Source: Pimelobacter simplex
Lineage (GTDB): Bacteria; Actinomycetota; Actinomycetes; Propionibacteriales; Nocardioidaceae
DNA: 64,000 bases
Reading direction: 5' to 3'
Assembly: GCF_900114845.1 (NCBI RefSeq)
Contig: NZ_FOUK01000009.1
Coordinates: 1 to 64,000, forward strand
Position 1 is the first letter of the stretch. Every line of letters starts with the position of its first letter. Positions 7,812 to 16,120 of the stretch are shown one piece after another. A program made the translations under genes and the position numbers. A model generated the notes under the pieces. It did no database searches, was not told the origin of the DNA, and saw only the letters and a list, made by a program, of their open reading frames with translations.

Positions 7812-8243
7812 ATGGACGCTTCTCTCGGATTGGTTGCCGAAGTCGCAGGGCTCAGAACGATCGTTGACCGGATGGTCGCCACGGGGCATGTCGTCGGGTG
7901 CGGCGACGGCTGGGAGCCGCTCGTGGTGGAGCTCGATGAGCGGCTGGCGCTGGTCGACCCGGACTACGCGCTCTTCCGCGTCAGCCGGGACGGCGGCCAC
8001 CTGGTGAACGACGCCCAGCCGTCGAGTCGGCGTCATCGCGAGGTGTTCAGCGTGCTGATCGGGGCGGCGGTGTTCCGGGCCGGTCAGACCTGTGAGGTCT
8101 GCGGTGACACCGGCGTACGACGGGAGGTCGGTGGGCTGGCGGAGGTGCTCTGTCCGATCCACGAGTGGACCGCAGACGCAGCGGCCGCGTCCGACACCAG
8201 GAGTCAAACAAGAGCCGAGCACCACGTCCCGAGCCTCGCCTGA
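7812..8243 (+). CDS. Small hypothetical protein with a Cys/His cluster
   Basis: 143 residues, divergent from the XRE-type regulator. The N-terminal half is acidic and helical (LGLVAEVAGLRTIVDRMVA). The C-terminal half has CEVCGDTG at residues 93-100, then CPIHEW, a Cys2-Cys-His set that could bind one zinc ion. No catalytic motif is seen. The 3' end overlaps the convergent hydrolase gene by 40 bases, so one of the two tails may be non-native at an island boundary. Function unknown; the pairing with a regulator suggests an island regulatory or addiction unit, but I see no recognisable toxin fold. Confidence 0.6.
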   Translation: MDASLGLVAEVAGLRTIVDRMVATGHVVGCGDGWEPLVVELDERLALVDPDYALFRVSRDGGHLVNDAQPSSRRHREVFSVLIGAAVFRAGQTCEVCGDTGVRREVGGLAEVLCPIHEWTADAAAASDTRSQTRAEHHVPSLA

Positions 8244-9019
8244 CACAACCGCCCAGCAATTCCCACCCCATCAAACGCCCGGTACGTCGCCGAAGCGTCG
8301 TCCCGGAAGTGCGCCCACCCCTCCTGATGCGCGACGACGACGTGCGGGCTGCCGAGGATCTCAGCCGCCGCGGCGGCGCGGTCGGCGGTGAGGGTGAGGG
8401 GGCGGCCGCGGAACTTGGTGGGCACGGAGGCGCCGCCGGCGAAGAGGACGGCGACGTCGGGGGAGCCGAACCGCTCGCGGATCTCCCGCACGATCTCGAG
8501 GGAGGCGTTGTCGCCGCTGATGTAGACGGTGGGTGCTCCGGGGGCGGTGACGACGAAGCCGGAGACCTCGCAGTTCACGAACCCGCCCTCGTCCACCTCG
8601 CCGTCGGCGGGGCCGTGGCGGGCGGGTACGGCGGTCACGGACAGGACGCCGTCGGGGCTGGTCCAGGTCGACCAGGCGTCCAGGCCGACCGCGGGACCTC
8701 CGAGCCGCCCGGCTGCAGACGGAGGCGCGAGCACCGAACCAGAGGACAGCGCGTACGAACGCCCAGAGACGTCGAGGTTGTCCGGGTGCAGGTCGTGACT
8801 GACCAGCACCACATCGGCCGAGCCGACCAGATCAAGACCGACGGCAGGCCCAGCGGTCTTCTGGAGGTAGCTGTAGTCCGTGGGCGGGTCGAACGTCGGG
8901 TCGCAGACGACCCGCCGGCCGAGGACGTCGAGGACCGTGGTCGGCCCGCCGAGCACGGCCACCCCGAAGGGCAGCCGTGCCGGCGAGACCAGGCCAGGAG
9001 ACGAATCACAGGTCGACAT
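8204..9019 (-). CDS. MBL-fold (UlaG-like) metal-dependent hydrolase
   Basis: 271 residues. Beta-lactamase-fold landmarks include TTVLDVLGRRVVCDPTFDP, ADVVLVSHDLHPDNLD (a divergent SHxxxDH-type site), AVPARHGPADG, TVYISGDNASLEIV, and a late VVVAHQEGWAHF. This is the layout of the UlaG-like subfamily, whose members hydrolyse cyclic or lactone-type substrates. The ATG at 9019 overlaps the end of the MFS gene by 14 bases, making it the last gene of the nitrilase / MFS / hydrolase operon. Its last 15 or so residues (after GRLC) look unusual and overlap the convergent island gene. The substrate is unknown; it may act downstream of the nitrilase. Confidence 0.75.
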   Translation of the reverse strand: MSTCDSSPGLVSPARLPFGVAVLGGPTTVLDVLGRRVVCDPTFDPPTDYSYLQKTAGPAVGLDLVGSADVVLVSHDLHPDNLDVSGRSYALSSGSVLAPPSAAGRLGGPAVGLDAWSTWTSPDGVLSVTAVPARHGPADGEVDEGGFVNCEVSGFVVTAPGAPTVYISGDNASLEIVREIRERFGSPDVAVLFAGGASVPTKFRGRPLTLTADRAAAAAEILGSPHVVVAHQEGWAHFRDDASATYRAFDGVGIAGRLCQARLGTWCSALV

Positions 9020-10343
9020 GGCGCAGGTCCTTGCTGATGTACGAACCCGCGAGGAGGAACACCCCACCGGCTACGAGGATCACCAGCGGCGTGAAGTCGT
9101 AGCTCATCACTCCGCCGAGCCACAGCATGTAGTACGGGTAGAACGCCGGGATCACGCTCGGGAGGCTGTAGGCGATGCCGTACCCCGAGGAGCGCACCTC
9201 GGTCGGGAACATCTCCATGATGTAGGCGGTGATCATCGCGAAGACGCTGAGCCCACCGACGATCGCGACGGCGGCGCCCGCGATGACCGTCATCGACGAC
9301 TCGAAGCCGCCGATGGCCAGGCCGAAGGCGATCGTGCCGGGGACCAGGTTGAACAGGGCGATCGCCATCATCACGTGCCGGCGTCCGTACCGCTGGCCGG
9401 CCGCTCCGATCAGCGGGAACAGCGCCATGCCGACGACGGCCGACACGAGCACGGTCGTGTTGACGACGTCGTGGTCGGTGCCGAGCTTCTTGAAGTGACC
9501 GGCGAAGACGCCGATCGTGCCGTCGAGGATCAGCCACGCGCCGGTCGACGTCACGAAGGCGACCCCGAAGTTCCGCAGGTTCTGGCCGCTCAGCAGGGCA
9601 CGCAGCGGGTTCGTCGTGCTGTTCTCGCTCGCCGCCCACAGCTCCGACTCGGGCACCGAGCGCAGGTAGTGCAGGAACACCATCAGCGACAGCACGAAGC
9701 CCACAGCGAAGGGGATCCGCCATCCCCACACGCTGTACGCCGCATCGGCGTCGCCCGACGGCATCAGCTTCAGGATCAGCATCGTCAGCAGGGTCATGAA
9801 GCCCAGCGCCGCGGGATACCCGATGTTGAGCAGCGATCCGTACAGGCCGCGCAGGTGGCGCGGGGCGTACTCCATCGCGAGGGGGTTGGCCGCGGTGTAC
9901 TCGCCGCCGAGGAAGACGCCGTCGACGAGACGCAGCAGGATCAGCGCTCCTGCGGCCCACCAGCCGGCGGTCGCGTAGCCGGGCAGCAGGGCGATGAGGC
10001 CCGTGCAGACAGTGAATCCGGCCGTCACCCACACCGTCGTACGACGACGACCCACCCGGTCGCCGAGGACGCCGAAGATGATCGATCCGATCGGCCGTCC
10101 CACCAGGGAGACCGCGAAGATCAGGGCGGTGAGGGTGGCCGCCTGGGTCTTCGACGCGTGGTCGGGGATGAAGTACGCGATCGCCGGGGCGAGCGCGATG
10201 ACCGGCAGGTAGACGTCGTACATGTCGACGAAGAAGCCGCCGATTGCTGCGCGCAGCGCCTTGCGCCCGTTGGCGCGGTACTCGGGGTCGTTCTCGCGGG
10301 CGAGGACCGGGTCGGTCTCGCGGATCTCGGCGTCAGAGGACAT
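9006..10343 (-). CDS. MFS transporter, metabolite:proton symporter type
   Basis: 445 residues with about twelve hydrophobic segments. RPIGSIIFGVLGDRVGRRRT is the family signature after TM2, and GGEYTAANPLAMEY lies in the fourth segment. The arrangement matches the metabolite:H+ symporter (MHS) branch that takes up carboxylates and similar small metabolites. The start is the ATG at 10343 with GAGGAGGTG just upstream. It overlaps the end of the nitrilase gene by 11 bases and is followed by a hydrolase gene overlapping by 14. It probably imports the substrate of the nitrilase, or a related organic acid; this is inferred from context. Confidence 0.85.
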   Translation of the reverse strand: MSSDAEIRETDPVLARENDPEYRANGRKALRAAIGGFFVDMYDVYLPVIALAPAIAYFIPDHASKTQAATLTALIFAVSLVGRPIGSIIFGVLGDRVGRRRTTVWVTAGFTVCTGLIALLPGYATAGWWAAGALILLRLVDGVFLGGEYTAANPLAMEYAPRHLRGLYGSLLNIGYPAALGFMTLLTMLILKLMPSGDADAAYSVWGWRIPFAVGFVLSLMVFLHYLRSVPESELWAASENSTTNPLRALLSGQNLRNFGVAFVTSTGAWLILDGTIGVFAGHFKKLGTDHDVVNTTVLVSAVVGMALFPLIGAAGQRYGRRHVMMAIALFNLVPGTIAFGLAIGGFESSMTVIAGAAVAIVGGLSVFAMITAYIMEMFPTEVRSSGYGIAYSLPSVIPAFYPYYMLWLGGVMSYDFTPLVILVAGGVFLLAGSYISKDLRHVDL

Positions 10344-11391
10344 CGCGACCCACCTCCTCGTCAGCCGAAGCGGCGGGAGCAGCGGCCGCGGCACCGGGAG
10401 CGTCCTCGATCGTCGTGATCGCAGGACGGCGGCGCTTGTCCACGCGCACGTCGAAGATGTCGAAGCGGTTGTAGGTGCCGACGATGTCGTGCGCCCGCTT
10501 GAGGACGATCTCCTCGTTGAGGTCGACCGTGGCGGTGACGATGCCCTCGTCCGTCGTGGGCGGCCCGGCGACGACCTCGCCGCGCGGCCCGACGACCATC
10601 GAGACGGTCGGGGTGGCGCGCAGCAGCTTCTCGACGCGCTCGTCGCCCTGGGCGACGGTCTCGACGGCGTCCTCGTCCAGCACGGTCGCGGCCACGACGG
10701 TGAACACCTTGCCCTCGAAGCTGTGCGCGGCGCTGCGCAGCCGGATGCTCTCGGCGAGGTCGTACTCAGGCGCGTCCGTGCGCTGGTCGAACGGCCAGGC
10801 GGGCGGGTACGTCGCGATGTGCAGCCGCTCGCCCTGGGCGAGGAGCGTGTACTTGGCGAGCGTGTTGGTGTTCTCGCCGCAGATGAGCGCGCCGAGGAAC
10901 CAGCCGTCGAGCTCGACCGGCTCGAGGCCGTGGGCGTCGCCGTGCGACCAGGTGAGGCGCTCGTGCCAGGTCCCGACCAGCTTGCGCCGGTGGTTCACCA
11001 GCGCGCCCGTCCGGTCGAACACGAGGTTGGCGTTGAACACCTGACCCAGGCTGTGTGCCGCCCGCTCGTTCACGCCGACCGACAGGACGACGCCGTGCCG
11101 GGCCGCGATCTCGCCGAGGCGCCGCGCGTGCGGCCCCGGCACCGTGATCGAGGACTCGACCAGCCGCTGGTGCAGCTCGTGCTGGTCGACGGGCGGCAGC
11201 ACCGACCCCCAGATGGGGAAACCGGACACGAAGCTCTCCCCGAACACCACCAGCTCGGCCCCTCCGGCAGCGGCCTCGGCGACGAGCGACTCGACCTTGT
11301 CGAGCGTCGCGTCGCGGTCGAGGAAGACCGGTGCTGCCTGGACGGCGGCCACCCGGACGAGGGGTAGACGGTCGTTCACCATGTTGGACAC
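10333..11391 (-). CDS. Nitrilase (carbon-nitrogen hydrolase)
   Basis: 352 residues with the full Glu-Lys-Cys triad of the carbon-nitrogen hydrolase superfamily: E52 in VVFGESF, K137 in NHRRKLVGTWHE and C171 in GALICGENTNT. The CGEN context and HER loop fit the nitrilase branch, which turns nitriles into carboxylic acid plus ammonia, rather than the amidase branches. The C-terminal tail is Ala-rich and probably disordered. It starts at a GTG at 11391 (an ATG at 11382 is an alternative with better ribosome-site spacing). It is the first gene of an operon with an MFS symporter and an MBL hydrolase and is divergent from a TrmB-type regulator. A catabolic nitrile or amide route is likely. Confidence 0.85.
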   Translation of the reverse strand: MSNMVNDRLPLVRVAAVQAAPVFLDRDATLDKVESLVAEAAAGGAELVVFGESFVSGFPIWGSVLPPVDQHELHQRLVESSITVPGPHARRLGEIAARHGVVLSVGVNERAAHSLGQVFNANLVFDRTGALVNHRRKLVGTWHERLTWSHGDAHGLEPVELDGWFLGALICGENTNTLAKYTLLAQGERLHIATYPPAWPFDQRTDAPEYDLAESIRLRSAAHSFEGKVFTVVAATVLDEDAVETVAQGDERVEKLLRATPTVSMVVGPRGEVVAGPPTTDEGIVTATVDLNEEIVLKRAHDIVGTYNRFDIFDVRVDKRRRPAITTIEDAPGAAAAAPAASADEEVGRDVL

Positions 11392-11503
11392 ATCCCTTGC
11401 TAACTATGTCGCCGGAAGTCGACACTGAGGTGACCGTCAACGGCGATGTGGGCTACGTCACCGGACGCTAGGGCCGCTTGCCGAGCCTGGTCTACGGCAA
11501 CTG

Positions 11504-11521
11504 TGTCGACGCTTTTCGACA
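11504..11521 (+). promoter_or_regulatory. Inverted repeat, possible operator of the nitrilase/TrmB intergenic region
   Basis: TGTCGA, six bases, TCGACA: a perfect dyad 18 bases before the TrmB-type regulator's start. A related GTCGACAC half-site lies at 11419-11426 in the same divergent intergenic region. A dyad here is where an autoregulator would bind, but it is short and the assignment is tentative. Confidence 0.35.
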
Positions 11522-11539
11522 ACAAGGGAGATCCCCGAA

Positions 11540-12319
11540 ATGTGGCAGCAATTGGTCGAAGCCGGCCTCGATCCGAAGGACGCGCACTTCTACCTCGCCG
11601 TCCTCCGCCGCGGCCGGACGACGGTCGCCGAGGCTGCCCGCGAGGCCCACGTCAGCCGCACCAGCGGCTACGACATCGCCCGCCGGCTGCAGGCCCGCGG
11701 CCTGATCGGACGGGTCGAGTCAGGGCCCAGCGACAGCGAGGACCTGCGCACCCAGAGCCACCTCGTCGCCAACGACCCTGAGCACCTGCTCGACGAGTGG
11801 GCGAACCGGCGTCGTGTGCTGGACGACGTCGTACCCCAGCTGCGGGCGCTGTTCTCGGCCAGCCGGTCGCGGCCCAAGGTCCGCTACCTGGAGGGGGCGG
11901 CGGGCATCCGGGCTGCGCTGTTCGAGACGCTGGAGTGGCAGTCGCCCATCCGCGGCATCCTCTCGATGCGGGACCTGATGAGCGTTCCGGGGGAGGCCGC
12001 GATGGAGGAGTACATCGCCGGGCGGCGCGAGCGCGAGCTGGTCCTGCGCGTCGTCCGCACCCGCGACCACGACTGGCCGCAGGGCTGGCTCACGAGCGCC
12101 GCCGACTACCGCGTCGTGAAGCATGCGCCGCCTGAGTACGAGTTCACGATGACCGCGGTGATCGGCGAGCACCAGGTGGTCAACCTGTCGTCGGCGCGGG
12201 AGACGTTCGCGATGGTCATCGAGAGCGAGGAGTACGCCGAGATGCAGCGGAACTTCTTCGAGGTGCTGTGGAGCGTCAGCAAGAGCGCGGAGGAGGACGG
12301 CTCAGGCGTTCCCGCGTGA
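11540..12319 (+). CDS. TrmB-type transcriptional regulator
   Basis: 259 residues. The N-terminal winged helix reads LVEAGLDPKDAHFYLAVLRR, then TTVAEAAREAHVSRTSGYDIARRLQARGLI, the TrmB-type DNA-binding layout. The rest (from about residue 90) is the ligand- or signal-sensing region: VRYLEGAAGIRAAL, ILSMRDLMSV, and TAVIGEHQVVNLSS. In this family the C-terminal part often resembles a phospholipase-D-like fold that binds small ligands. It is transcribed away from the nitrilase operon and is its likely regulator. GGGAG lies upstream of the ATG. Confidence 0.75.
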   Translation: MWQQLVEAGLDPKDAHFYLAVLRRGRTTVAEAAREAHVSRTSGYDIARRLQARGLIGRVESGPSDSEDLRTQSHLVANDPEHLLDEWANRRRVLDDVVPQLRALFSASRSRPKVRYLEGAAGIRAALFETLEWQSPIRGILSMRDLMSVPGEAAMEEYIAGRRERELVLRVVRTRDHDWPQGWLTSAADYRVVKHAPPEYEFTMTAVIGEHQVVNLSSARETFAMVIESEEYAEMQRNFFEVLWSVSKSAEEDGSGVPA

Positions 12320-12355
12320 CGGCGGCGACGGCGGCGAGGGCGGCCAGGTCGACGT

Positions 12356-13825
12356 TCAGCGGGTGAGGAGGGCCTTCCGGGTCACGCGCTGGCCGGTCGC
12401 GGAGGTCAGGATCAGGACGACCTTGACCTTCGCCTTCCGCTTGAGCTGGGTCCGGGCGGCGGCGTTGAGCGACACGACCGCGTTCGCTCGACGGCCGGGA
12501 GCGGCGGCGTACCTGCCGGTGCCGAGCGTCTTGCGGCCGAGCTTGACGACGACGGATCCGCTGCACGGGACGAGTCCGGCGCCGCAGGTGACGGCGACCG
12601 TGGCCTTCTTGCGGCGCTTGTCGGCGTCGACCTTCTTGGCGGCCGTGGCGCGCGGCTGCGGGTGGGGACGGAGCTGGGACCGGCCGCCCACGTTGACGTT
12701 GGTCACCCACAGGTTCTCGCGGGGCACGCGCACGATGGCGTTGTTGTCGCTGTCGGTGAACCACAACGCGCCGTCGGCGCCGTGGGTCACCGAGGTGGGG
12801 CGGTAGTTGCCGACCTGGACGATGGCGCCCTGGCCGCTGGCGTTGACGTGCCCGATGCCCTTGGCGGCGCCGACGCTGGTGAACCACACGTTGCCGTCGC
12901 GGCCGGTGACGAGGCTGCGGGGCGCGGTCCGGTCGCCGGTGCGGATGACGTGAGCCTGGTTGGCGTTGTCGATCCAGCCGACGTTGCCCCAGGCGGGTGA
13001 GGAGAACATCGAGCCGCCGGTGTCGCGGCCGAACCAGATCTTGTTGTTGGGCCCGGTCGCGACCGAGTAGGGGTACGTCGCGTCGGAGGGCAGTGGCAGC
13101 GCGGCGCCGCCGGCGCCGTCGGCGTCGACCCGGATGAGCTTGTCGAAGTCCTGGCACCACATGAAGCCGTCGCGGCCGCGGCCGAGGGCGTTGTCGCACT
13201 CGGGAGCGTTGGCGGCCCAGTTGGCGTTGTCGCCGACGATGCGCAGGATGCCGTCGACGTCGTACGACAGCGTCACCCAGGTGGCACCACCGGGACCGAC
13301 TCGGACCTCCTCGCCATAGGGGTACGTCAGCGACCACGTGTACGCCGTCAGCGTGGCCGGGTTGATCCGGCTGATCTTCCAGCCGGAGTCCCACACCACC
13401 CACACCAGCCCGGACACGTCGACCTCGATGTCCTTGACCGTGCTGCCGGCGCTGGTCTGTGCGAAGAGGTTGTACTCGGTGATCACGCCGCTGGTGGTGA
13501 TCCTGCCGATCTTGTTCTTGTCGCCCTCGGCGAACCACATGCTGCCGTCGGGCGCGGTGGTGATCCGCCGCAGATCGGCCGCACTCGTCGGAACCGGGTA
13601 CGCGCGGACGCCGCCGGCGGAGGGCCGTTGGGCGCGAGGCGCGACGCGGCGGGGCGTGACGGTGGTGACCTCGACCGAGCGGACCAGGTCCGTGGTCGGA
13701 GCCTCCACCCGGTCGTCCGCGTGCGCGGGGCTGGCCGTGGTGACGACGCCGACGACCGGAAGGGTCAGGACGGCGGCGGTGCCGGCGGTCAGGAGCCGCC
13801 GCAGCAGCGGGCGCGGGTGGTGCAT
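12356..13825 (-). CDS. Secreted Vgb-type beta-propeller protein
   Basis: 489 residues. A signal peptide (MHHPRPLLRRLLTAGTAAVL..., cleavage after about ASPAHA) is followed by a propeller with repeated blades: ITTAPDGSMWFAEGDKNKIG, VTGRDGNVWFTSVGAAKGIG, VTHGADGALWFTDSDNNAIV. The DG.(M/V/L)WF pattern is that of virginiamycin B lyase-like and SMP-30-like propellers. A Lys/Arg-rich C-terminal domain (about residue 400 on) resembles an Ig-like or wall-binding module. The lyase catalytic site cannot be judged from the sequence, so only the fold is claimed. The ATG at 13825 follows GGAGGG. The gene is convergent with the TrmB-type gene. Confidence 0.75.
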   Translation of the reverse strand: MHHPRPLLRRLLTAGTAAVLTLPVVGVVTTASPAHADDRVEAPTTDLVRSVEVTTVTPRRVAPRAQRPSAGGVRAYPVPTSAADLRRITTAPDGSMWFAEGDKNKIGRITTSGVITEYNLFAQTSAGSTVKDIEVDVSGLVWVVWDSGWKISRINPATLTAYTWSLTYPYGEEVRVGPGGATWVTLSYDVDGILRIVGDNANWAANAPECDNALGRGRDGFMWCQDFDKLIRVDADGAGGAALPLPSDATYPYSVATGPNNKIWFGRDTGGSMFSSPAWGNVGWIDNANQAHVIRTGDRTAPRSLVTGRDGNVWFTSVGAAKGIGHVNASGQGAIVQVGNYRPTSVTHGADGALWFTDSDNNAIVRVPRENLWVTNVNVGGRSQLRPHPQPRATAAKKVDADKRRKKATVAVTCGAGLVPCSGSVVVKLGRKTLGTGRYAAAPGRRANAVVSLNAAARTQLKRKAKVKVVLILTSATGQRVTRKALLTR

Positions 13826-13935
13826 GGGGGGTCCCTCCGGTCGAGCGGGCCTCCCGCCCGCGTGTGGTGCAACCCGGGTCACGTACCCCGCAAAGTCGAG
13901 TGCGAATCCTCGGCCTGCCGTGATCTCCTGGCGGC

Positions 13936-14985
13936 ATGTCTCGTGACCTCGTGCACCCGCCCAAGGCCCGCCCCGGCGACCGGATCGCCGTCCTGTCGCC
14001 GTCCTTCGCGGCGCCGGCGGTCGCCCCCGAGGTCCACGAGCAGGCGATGCGCCGACTGGCCGAGGTGACCGGGCTGGTGCCGGTGGAGTACCCGACGACC
14101 CGCAAGCTGGGGGCGACCGCGGAGGAGCGGGCGGCCGACCTCAACGCGGCGTTCGCCGACCCGGACATCCGAGCAGTGATCGCGACGATCGGCGGCGAGG
14201 ACCAGATCACGGTCATTCCGCACCTCGACGCCGATGCGGTCCGCCACGACCCCAAGCCGTTCCTCGGCACGAGCGACAACACCAACCTGCACCAGTGGCT
14301 GTGGTCGCAGGGAATCGCCAGCTTCTACGGGGGTTCCACGCAGGTCCATGTCGGGCCGGGGCCGGGTCTCGACCCCGAGCACACGGCGTCCCTGCGGGCC
14401 GCGCTCGTCGACGGCGGCCGGCTCGAGATCACCGACCCGGGGGAGTCCGAGGACGTTGGCAAGGACTGGAACGACCCCCTCGCCCTCACCGAGTACGGCG
14501 ACCGCGAGCCCACCGAGCCCTGGCACTGGGCGGGCCCGGCCCGCGAGGTCACCGGCCCCACCTGGGGCGGGTGTGTCGAGATCCTCGAGTGGGTGCTCGC
14601 GGCCGGCCGGTTCACCGCGGAGCCCAGCGACCTGGATGGCGGCGTGCTCCTGCTCGAGACATCCGAGGAGCTGATGCCGGCCCGCGAGGTCAGCTGGATC
14701 GTCCGCAACCTCGGCGAGCGCGGACTCCTGGCCGCCGCCGACGCCGTGCTCCTGGCCCGGCCGCCCGTCTCCGACTTCGCACGACGTCCCGACCCGGCCG
14801 AGCGGGCGCGCCTCCGGGCCGAGCAGCGCGACGTGGTCGTCGACCTCGTCGCCCGCTACAACCCGGAGGCGGTCGTGTGCGTCGGCGTCCCGTTCGGCCA
14901 CACCCGGCCGCAGTGGATCCTCCCCCACGGGGGATCGGTGACGGTCGACGGCGCGAGCCGGACCGTCCACGCCGACTACGCCTAG
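13936..14985 (+). CDS. S66 family peptidase (LD-carboxypeptidase / MccF-like)
   Basis: 349 residues with the complete S66 Ser-Glu-His triad: S113 in FLGTSDNTNLH, E241 in VLLLETSEEL and H322 in VPFGHTRPQWILPHG. S66 enzymes either trim murein LD-tetrapeptides in the cytoplasm (LdcA) or cleave nucleotidyl peptides such as microcin C (MccF). The insert-rich region around residues 165-205 (WNDPL..EPTEPWHWAG) is more MccF-like than LdcA-like, but the substrate is not settled. No signal peptide, so it is cytoplasmic. It ends just before a long perfect hairpin that separates it from the convergent iron transporter operon. Confidence 0.85.
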   Translation: MSRDLVHPPKARPGDRIAVLSPSFAAPAVAPEVHEQAMRRLAEVTGLVPVEYPTTRKLGATAEERAADLNAAFADPDIRAVIATIGGEDQITVIPHLDADAVRHDPKPFLGTSDNTNLHQWLWSQGIASFYGGSTQVHVGPGPGLDPEHTASLRAALVDGGRLEITDPGESEDVGKDWNDPLALTEYGDREPTEPWHWAGPAREVTGPTWGGCVEILEWVLAAGRFTAEPSDLDGGVLLLETSEELMPAREVSWIVRNLGERGLLAAADAVLLARPPVSDFARRPDPAERARLRAEQRDVVVDLVARYNPEAVVCVGVPFGHTRPQWILPHGGSVTVDGASRTVHADYA

Positions 14986-14995
14986 CCCGGTTCCC

Positions 14996-15060
14996 CCGTC
15001 GTACCGGACAAAATGGTCGTGAAATCGCAGGAATCACGACCATTTTGTCCGGTACGACGG
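14996..15060. terminator. Perfect 27-bp hairpin between convergent genes
   Basis: Positions 14996-15022 are the exact reverse complement of 15034-15060, with an 11-base loop (AATCGCAGGAA). The stem contains an A/T core, ACAAAATGGTC, rare in this GC-rich DNA. Placed between two converging genes, it should act as a bidirectional terminator. Its length and perfection exceed the other terminators here, so it may be a dispersed palindromic element. Confidence 0.75.
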
Positions 15061-15067
15061 AGAGACC

Positions 15068-16120
15068 TCAGCCCGCGAAGGCGATGACGTCGCCCGTGAC
15101 CCGGAGCCCGACCCGGTCGCCGGCGCGGGGGACGCTGTCGGCGGGGGTGCGCGCGGTGACCTGCTCGCCGGAGTCGAGCCGGACCCGGATGGTCGCGTCG
15201 TGCCCGAAGAAGCTGACGTCGAGCACCTCGCCCGGCGTCGCGCCGTCGCCGGCGGCGGTGCCGGTGCGGACCTGCACCTGCTCCGACCGCACGGCGAACC
15301 GCGCGGGCCCCGCCGCGACCGGCGTCCGCAGGTCGAGGACGCCCAGCGGCGAGCGGCCCTGCCCGTCGGCGTCGACCTCGCCCGCGAGCAGCGAGGCGTG
15401 CCCGATGAAGGCAGCGACGTCGGGGTCGGCGGGGGCGAGGTAGACCGCCGCAGGTGCGGCGACCTGGCGGAACTGACCGGCCATCATGACGGCGACCTGG
15501 TCGGCGAGCGAGAGCGCCTCGCCCTGGTCGTGGGTGACGAGGACGGCGGCCGCGTCGGCCGCGCGCAGGGCGCGGACGACGGCGCGCCCGGTCTCCTCGC
15601 GCAGCGACGCGTCGAGGGAGGAGAAGGGCTCGTCGAGCAGCACCAGGGCCGGGCGGGGCGCGAGCGCCCGGGCCAGGGCGACCCGCTGCTGCTGGCCGCC
15701 GGAGAGCTCGTGGGGGTAGCGGCCGGCCAGCGCCGGGTCGAGCTCGACCATCTCGAGCGCGGTGGCGACGAGGGTGGCGGCGTCGCGACGTCGCTCGCGC
15801 GGCAGGCCGAAGGCGACATTGCGGGCGACGGTCAGGTGCGGGAAGAGCGCGCCCTCCTGGGGCACGTAGCCGATCCCGCGCAGCCGGGCGGGGAGGCTGC
15901 GGCGTCCGCCGACGACCTCGGTGCCGGCCACGCTGATCGCGCCGCTGGTGGGCTGCACGAAGCCCGCGACCGCCCGCAGCAGCGTGGTCTTGCCGCAGCC
16001 GGAGGAGCCGAGGATCGACGTCACCCCACCCGGCACGACCAGGTCGACCCCGCGCAGGACGGGCGTCGCGCCGTAGCCGGCCTCCAGCCCGCGGATCTCG
16101 AGTGCGGCATCCGAGGTCAT
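15068..16120 (-). CDS. ABC transporter ATPase, ferric iron type (FbpC-like)
   Basis: 350 residues. Walker A GSSGCGKTT, signature LSGGQQQRVALARAL, Walker B LVLLDEPFSSLD and the switch histidine in LVTHDQ. A C-terminal TOBE-like domain (VRSEQVQVRTG, then EVLDVSFFGHDATIRVRL) is typical of the FbpC/PotA class. It powers import through the permease gene just upstream, whose stop TGA shares a base with this ATG at 16120. It is the last gene of the acyltransferase / binding protein / permease / ATPase operon and ends 8 bases from the hairpin at 14996-15060. Confidence 0.9.
   Translation of the reverse strand: MTSDAALEIRGLEAGYGATPVLRGVDLVVPGGVTSILGSSGCGKTTLLRAVAGFVQPTSGAISVAGTEVVGGRRSLPARLRGIGYVPQEGALFPHLTVARNVAFGLPRERRRDAATLVATALEMVELDPALAGRYPHELSGGQQQRVALARALAPRPALVLLDEPFSSLDASLREETGRAVVRALRAADAAAVLVTHDQGEALSLADQVAVMMAGQFRQVAAPAAVYLAPADPDVAAFIGHASLLAGEVDADGQGRSPLGVLDLRTPVAAGPARFAVRSEQVQVRTGTAAGDGATPGEVLDVSFFGHDATIRVRLDSGEQVTARTPADSVPRAGDRVGLRVTGDVIAFAG

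Noticed and set aside
12276..14285. Long minus frame covering the beta-propeller gene
   Set aside because: Arg/Pro/His-rich translation typical of a shifted frame; the propeller reads in another frame.
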